Assembly: GCA_021737405.1 (NCBI GenBank) | Contig: JAIPEG010000015.1 | Coordinates: forward strand, 1-54,358 | Origin: Bacteriovoracaceae bacterium | GTDB lineage: Bacteria; Bdellovibrionota; Bacteriovoracia; Bacteriovoracales; Bacteriovoracaceae | Direction of reading: 5' to 3' | Length of the DNA: 54,358 bases | Part shown: positions 51,625-54,358 of the stretch, piece after piece | Layout of the letters: each line of letters begins with the position of its first letter | Numbering within the stretch: position 1 is the first letter of the stretch | Made by a program: the position numbers and the translations under genes | Notes under the pieces: model-generated | The model's input: only the letters and a program-made list of their open reading frames with translations | What the model was told of the DNA's origin: nothing | The model's database searches: none

Positions 51625-52963
51625 AATCTAAGCAATTGATGATCTTTTTATAGGTATGCTTCGTAAATCTCTTATGAAGTAAGGTTACAATATCACCCAA
51701 GAGTGGATCTCTTATTTCATTTTTACAGCGAATGAGCTCCTCAACAAAAGCATCACTAATAATAAGGACCTTTGCCAAGGGCGAAATATCGTCTTTATAA
51801 TCGAGAGTAAAGCCCATGCCATTAGTCGTGCCATGATGCTGTAAAATGATCGCATCAGCACCCATCGGGCATCTTGGAAAAGTTTTAACCATTTCAGAGG
51901 CCAAGCGTGCATGATTTATGACCACTTCCTTCTCTCTTTCACTTAATGAGTCGTGAAAGACGAGATCTTCTTCAAATTGAAGCTCTGGATGCCTCGCGAA
52001 CACTGGCGCCAAGAACATATCGTGAAAGAAGAAAACGAAGGACAGTTTTTCAGCATGCTCTTCAGAACCCCAACTGATTTCATTCACGATGTGACGAGCA
52101 ACATAGGTTCCCATTACAGAGTGAAGATATAAGTAACCCGTTTTATTTTCCAACATTGACATCAGTAAATTTTTCGCCCGTGGGACTTCTTGAATGATCG
52201 TCTTTACCGAGTCCATACATTTTTTAGAAATCTCGACAACTTGAGGAGTCACTTCTTTTGCCTCTCCAAGAAGGCCACCAACAATATCGTATCCTTGCTC
52301 AGTTACTTTTACTCTTTGTGAAGCATCTAGATTTGGATCATCTAATAGGCCCATAACGATTTTAGAAGCTTCATTTACAACTTCAAGACGAAGGCCTGAG
52401 GGAATAAATAAGTTACTTACACCTTTTTCTTTGTAGTAAGAAACTTTTGCCTTAATTGATGTTCCTTTTTCAAATACTTGGACAAAGTCATCATTGCTTG
52501 TAGAACGACTTGTCTTAACAAAGACGGCGCAAGGTGCTTCAGAGAAAGCTTCAAGAAGTGTTAGTGGAATCGGATAAAAGTCAGGGACTGACTTTGCTAT
52601 CATATCTTGAGCTGTTATTCCCAGGATTTCAGCACACCTTTTGACGATTAAGGGAATATTCAAATTTGCTGGAAGAGTACTAACTTTAGAGGTGTTACTC
52701 ACTTTTGATTTTTCGCCGACAACAATCACAGGGACTTCTATTCCCTTTTTATCTAATAATTCTATAATTTCAAGGCCAGCATCACGTTCACCAACTTGAC
52801 TTAAAGTAATGATGATATCGCCAAAAGCATCAAGCTCAATCACTTTCAGAGCTTCATCAAGAGAAACCTTTGTTGTAAGGCCTAGATCAACATAGGCCTT
52901 CAAATTGAAGTGATAGATATCATTTATTAAGTGGTGATCAGATACAAGTAATCCGTGGGCCAT
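51611..52963 (-). CDS. HD-GYP-related protein with receiver-like N-terminus
   Basis: A 450-residue protein, a distant paralogue of its convergent neighbour. The N-terminal about 120 residues are receiver-like but lack the clear acidic pocket. The C-terminal HD domain keeps likely metal ligands: H281, H314-D315 (FFFHDMFL), H351, H376-H377 and D404 (ISDAF). HHE-x2-DG-x-GYP has become HHGTTNGMGF. It retains more of the metal site than the neighbour, so phosphodiesterase activity is more plausible, though unproven. No Shine-Dalgarno; an extended -10 lies six bases before the ATG. It is next to an OmpR-type regulator gene. Confidence 0.7.
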   Translation of the reverse strand: MAHGLLVSDHHLINDIYHFNLKAYVDLGLTTKVSLDEALKVIELDAFGDIIITLSQVGERDAGLEIIELLDKKGIEVPVIVVGEKSKVSNTSKVSTLPANLNIPLIVKRCAEILGITAQDMIAKSVPDFYPIPLTLLEAFSEAPCAVFVKTSRSTSNDDFVQVFEKGTSIKAKVSYYKEKGVSNLFIPSGLRLEVVNEASKIVMGLLDDPNLDASQRVKVTEQGYDIVGGLLGEAKEVTPQVVEISKKCMDSVKTIIQEVPRAKNLLMSMLENKTGYLYLHSVMGTYVARHIVNEISWGSEEHAEKLSFVFFFHDMFLAPVFARHPELQFEEDLVFHDSLSEREKEVVINHARLASEMVKTFPRCPMGADAIILQHHGTTNGMGFTLDYKDDISPLAKVLIISDAFVEELIRCKNEIRDPLLGDIVTLLHKRFTKHTYKKIINCLDSISF

Positions 52964-52969
52964 GATGAA

Positions 52970-52978
52970 ATTATAACA
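52970..52978 (-). promoter_or_regulatory. Extended -10, leaderless-type, for the HD-GYP-related gene
   Basis: On the minus strand TGTTATAAT (TG-n plus perfect TATAAT) ends six bases before the ATG at 52963. This is the clearest example of the arrangement in the window. Confidence 0.55.
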
Positions 52979-53011
52979 CAGAGAGTTTTGGAATATAGGC
53001 TAAATAAATGG

Positions 53012-53701
53012 CTAATCAGCTCTCGCTAGTAAATAGCCCTTCTTGTGTAAGGATTTTACCGTTAAACGACTATTTTCAATCTTCTTTCTTAATTTTGAAA
53101 CATGCTGATCAACTGTACGATCGATGACATTTTGATTCTTTCCCCAGACAGTTTCTAATAGCTCCAAACGGCTTCTAACTACTCCCTCTTCTTTGGCCAA
53201 ATGGTAAAGAATCTTAAATTCAATAGGGGTCAAGGCCACTTCTTCTTCAATTCCACCTTCTTTAAGGAGATGGAGAGTTTGACTGGTTATCTCAAGCTTC
53301 AAATCTTCTCTTTCAAGAATATTAGCACTTTGAGGACTTGATACTCTTAAGCGTGCATGAACCCTTGCAAGTAATTCAAGTGGTTCAAATGGTTTACTAA
53401 TGTAATCATCAGCACCAGCGTCGAATGCATTCAACTTATCTTTCAATTCTTTTCTCTGGGTCAACATAATAACGGGGAGACTTTCCTTTCCAGAGGTCTT
53501 TTTAATGCGCTGGCAAAGTTCCGAACCAAGACCGTCAGGTAATACCTCATCAAGGACAACGAGGTCATAATCATTGCGAGAGATTTGCATCTCGCCATCA
53601 GCAATGTATTCAGAGAAAGTGACGTCAAACTCACGCGCTAGTGTGTGTTTAACGAGAACTAAGATGTCTTGGTCGTCGTCAATGACGAGAATTTTTTTCA
53701 T
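53012..53701 (-). CDS. OmpR/PhoB-family response regulator
   Basis: A 229-residue protein: receiver domain (1-120) with D8-D10 acidic cluster, phospho-acceptor D51 in VVLDEVLPDG, T81 and K103 in ISKPFEP. The C-terminal winged helix (about 130-228) ends in the usual VKSLHKKGYLL hairpin. It binds DNA on phosphorylation. No histidine kinase is adjacent. A consensus promoter lies upstream. Confidence 0.92.
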   Translation of the reverse strand: MKKILVIDDDQDILVLVKHTLAREFDVTFSEYIADGEMQISRNDYDLVVLDEVLPDGLGSELCQRIKKTSGKESLPVIMLTQRKELKDKLNAFDAGADDYISKPFEPLELLARVHARLRVSSPQSANILEREDLKLEITSQTLHLLKEGGIEEEVALTPIEFKILYHLAKEEGVVRSRLELLETVWGKNQNVIDRTVDQHVSKLRKKIENSRLTVKSLHKKGYLLARAD

Positions 53702-53731
53702 AAGCTCTTATTTGTTTATCTAATATAATAA

Positions 53732-53760
53732 ATTATACTTAAATAAGTCCTAATCACCAA
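53732..53760 (-). promoter_or_regulatory. Sigma-70-type promoter of the response regulator
   Basis: On the minus strand TTGGTG (53760-53755), a 17-base spacer and TATAAT (53737-53732), about 30 bases before the ATG. The gene also has a plausible ribosome-binding site (AAGAG), so this is a normal leadered promoter, in contrast to several others here. Confidence 0.6.
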
Positions 53761-53820
53761 AGAGTTTTTGAGAAATATAGAAATGGTCACAGATCATACA
53801 AAGATTAAAGGATAATTAAT

Positions 53821-54123
53821 ATGAGCGATAAATTCATCGTCAAAATAGACCCTGACCTAAAAGAGATCATCCCGACCTTTCTTAAGAATAGAGAAAAAGA
53901 TATTCAAAATATTAAAGTTGCCTTGGAATCGAGTGATTATGCGGCCATAGAGTCTATTGCCCACAAACTCGCAGGAAATGCCGGAAGCTATGGCCTAGAC
54001 GACCTTGGAGAAATAGGTGCTTCTCTGGAAGCTGCTTGTCAAACTAATGACGTTAATAATATCAATCAATATTGTCAGCAATACGCCCAGTATTTGAGTA
54101 ATTTAGAAATCCAATTTGAGTAA
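53821..54123 (+). CDS. Hpt (histidine phosphotransfer) domain protein
   Basis: A 100-residue stand-alone Hpt protein that relays phosphate between receivers or kinases. Phospho-His H48 lies in AHKLAGNAGSYGL, matching H-x-L-x-G-x3-x-x-G. Predicted all-helical. AAAGGA lies nine bases before the ATG. A response-regulator gene begins three bases after its stop, so the pair is probably an operon and a phosphorelay unit. Confidence 0.88.
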   Translation: MSDKFIVKIDPDLKEIIPTFLKNREKDIQNIKVALESSDYAAIESIAHKLAGNAGSYGLDDLGEIGASLEAACQTNDVNNINQYCQQYAQYLSNLEIQFE

Positions 54124-54126
54124 GAG

Positions 54127-54358
54127 ATGAAGCAACCTACTAAGTCCACCAAAGAAATCTTGGTCATTGATGATGATTCAGACACACAAATCTTTCTAAA
54201 GAAGATTTTAAATGGAGCAGGATTTTCTTGTAGTGTGGCAGGTGATGTCGAGAGCGGATCAAATGCCATCCAAACTCAAGCACCTCACTTAATTTTACTC
54301 GACTACAAACTGGGCCAAGAAAGTGGCTTTGAGGTCAAGGAATTTTTAAGGAGTAAAT
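54127..54358 (+). CDS. Response regulator receiver domain, N-terminal 77 residues (runs off the window edge)
   Basis: Opens at ATG 54127, three bases after the Hpt stop, and is still open at the window end. Receiver features: acidic triplet D15-D17 in ILVIDDDSDT and phospho-acceptor D59 in LILLDYKLGQESG. The output domain is outside the window. It is the likely phosphorelay partner of the Hpt protein. Confidence 0.85.
   Translation, partial: MKQPTKSTKEILVIDDDSDTQIFLKKILNGAGFSCSVAGDVESGSNAIQTQAPHLILLDYKLGQESGFEVKEFLRSK

Noticed and set aside
1..54358. CRISPR arrays, insertion sequences, transposases or toxin-antitoxin pairs
   Set aside because: No regularly spaced repeats, no transposase motifs and no small paired genes of that kind were found on either strand.

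Overview
The window is an AT-rich chromosomal segment from a Gram-negative bacterium. It is densely packed with housekeeping genes on both strands: about 45 protein genes and one tRNA. There are no insertion sequences, phage genes or CRISPR arrays. The most likely source is a Bdellovibrionota/Bacteriovorax-like lineage. That is inferred from the many small exported proteins of unknown function, the c-di-GMP-type signalling proteins (PilZ, degenerate HD-GYP), a cyanobacterial/plant-type glutathione reductase and a ceramidase homologue. It is not proven from sequence alone. TTG and GTG starts are common.

Layout. 1-8.6 kb: 5' end of tyrS, a secreted protein, a CrtI/CrtISO-like oxidoreductase between inverted repeats, a papain-like protease with a FadI-type thiolase, a DTW-domain tRNA modification enzyme, an NTF2-like protein and glutathione reductase. 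8.7-14.7 kb: cstA, dacB (PBP4), metG, tRNA-Arg(CCT), ung. 14.8-21.3 kb: a membrane PilZ protein, rsmJ, a fused two-subunit-type glycine dehydrogenase (gcvPA-gcvPB) and a DUF885 lipoprotein. 21.6-26.8 kb: prfC, mepA with a ceramidase-like membrane protein, a secreted Gly-rich protein, rlmN.

26.8-32.2 kb is the least explained part. It holds a 1002-residue exported protein whose two halves both resemble amidoligases (COOH-NH2 ligases of the glutamine-synthetase-like fold), an exported partner gene immediately upstream, and a divergent exported cysteine-peptidase-like protein. 32.2-36.9 kb: an RlmK-like methyltransferase, a TauE-like permease, a Cys-rich Sel1-repeat protein, a GT4 glycosyltransferase and a small secreted protein. 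36.9-47.8 kb: an eight-gene minus-strand purine operon, purF-C-D-N-L-Q-H-M, that goes from PRPP to IMP except for the PurE/PurK and PurB steps. Its 1002-residue PurL carries an N-terminal extension but no glutaminase domain, which is supplied by separate PurQ. 48.0-54.4 kb: apaG, an alpha/beta hydrolase, an HNH protein and a signalling cluster of two degenerate HD-GYP proteins, an OmpR-type regulator, an Hpt protein and a truncated receiver.

The most general hidden signal is in the promoters. About ten genes that lack a Shine-Dalgarno sequence have a -10-like hexamer exactly 6 (once 7) bases before the start codon, several with a -35 hexamer 17 bases further upstream or an extended -10 TG. 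This is the arrangement expected for leaderless mRNAs. It also changes the preferred start of apaG and reveals a five-codon upstream ORF in front of one HD-GYP gene. No gene-free stretch exceeds about 300 bases.
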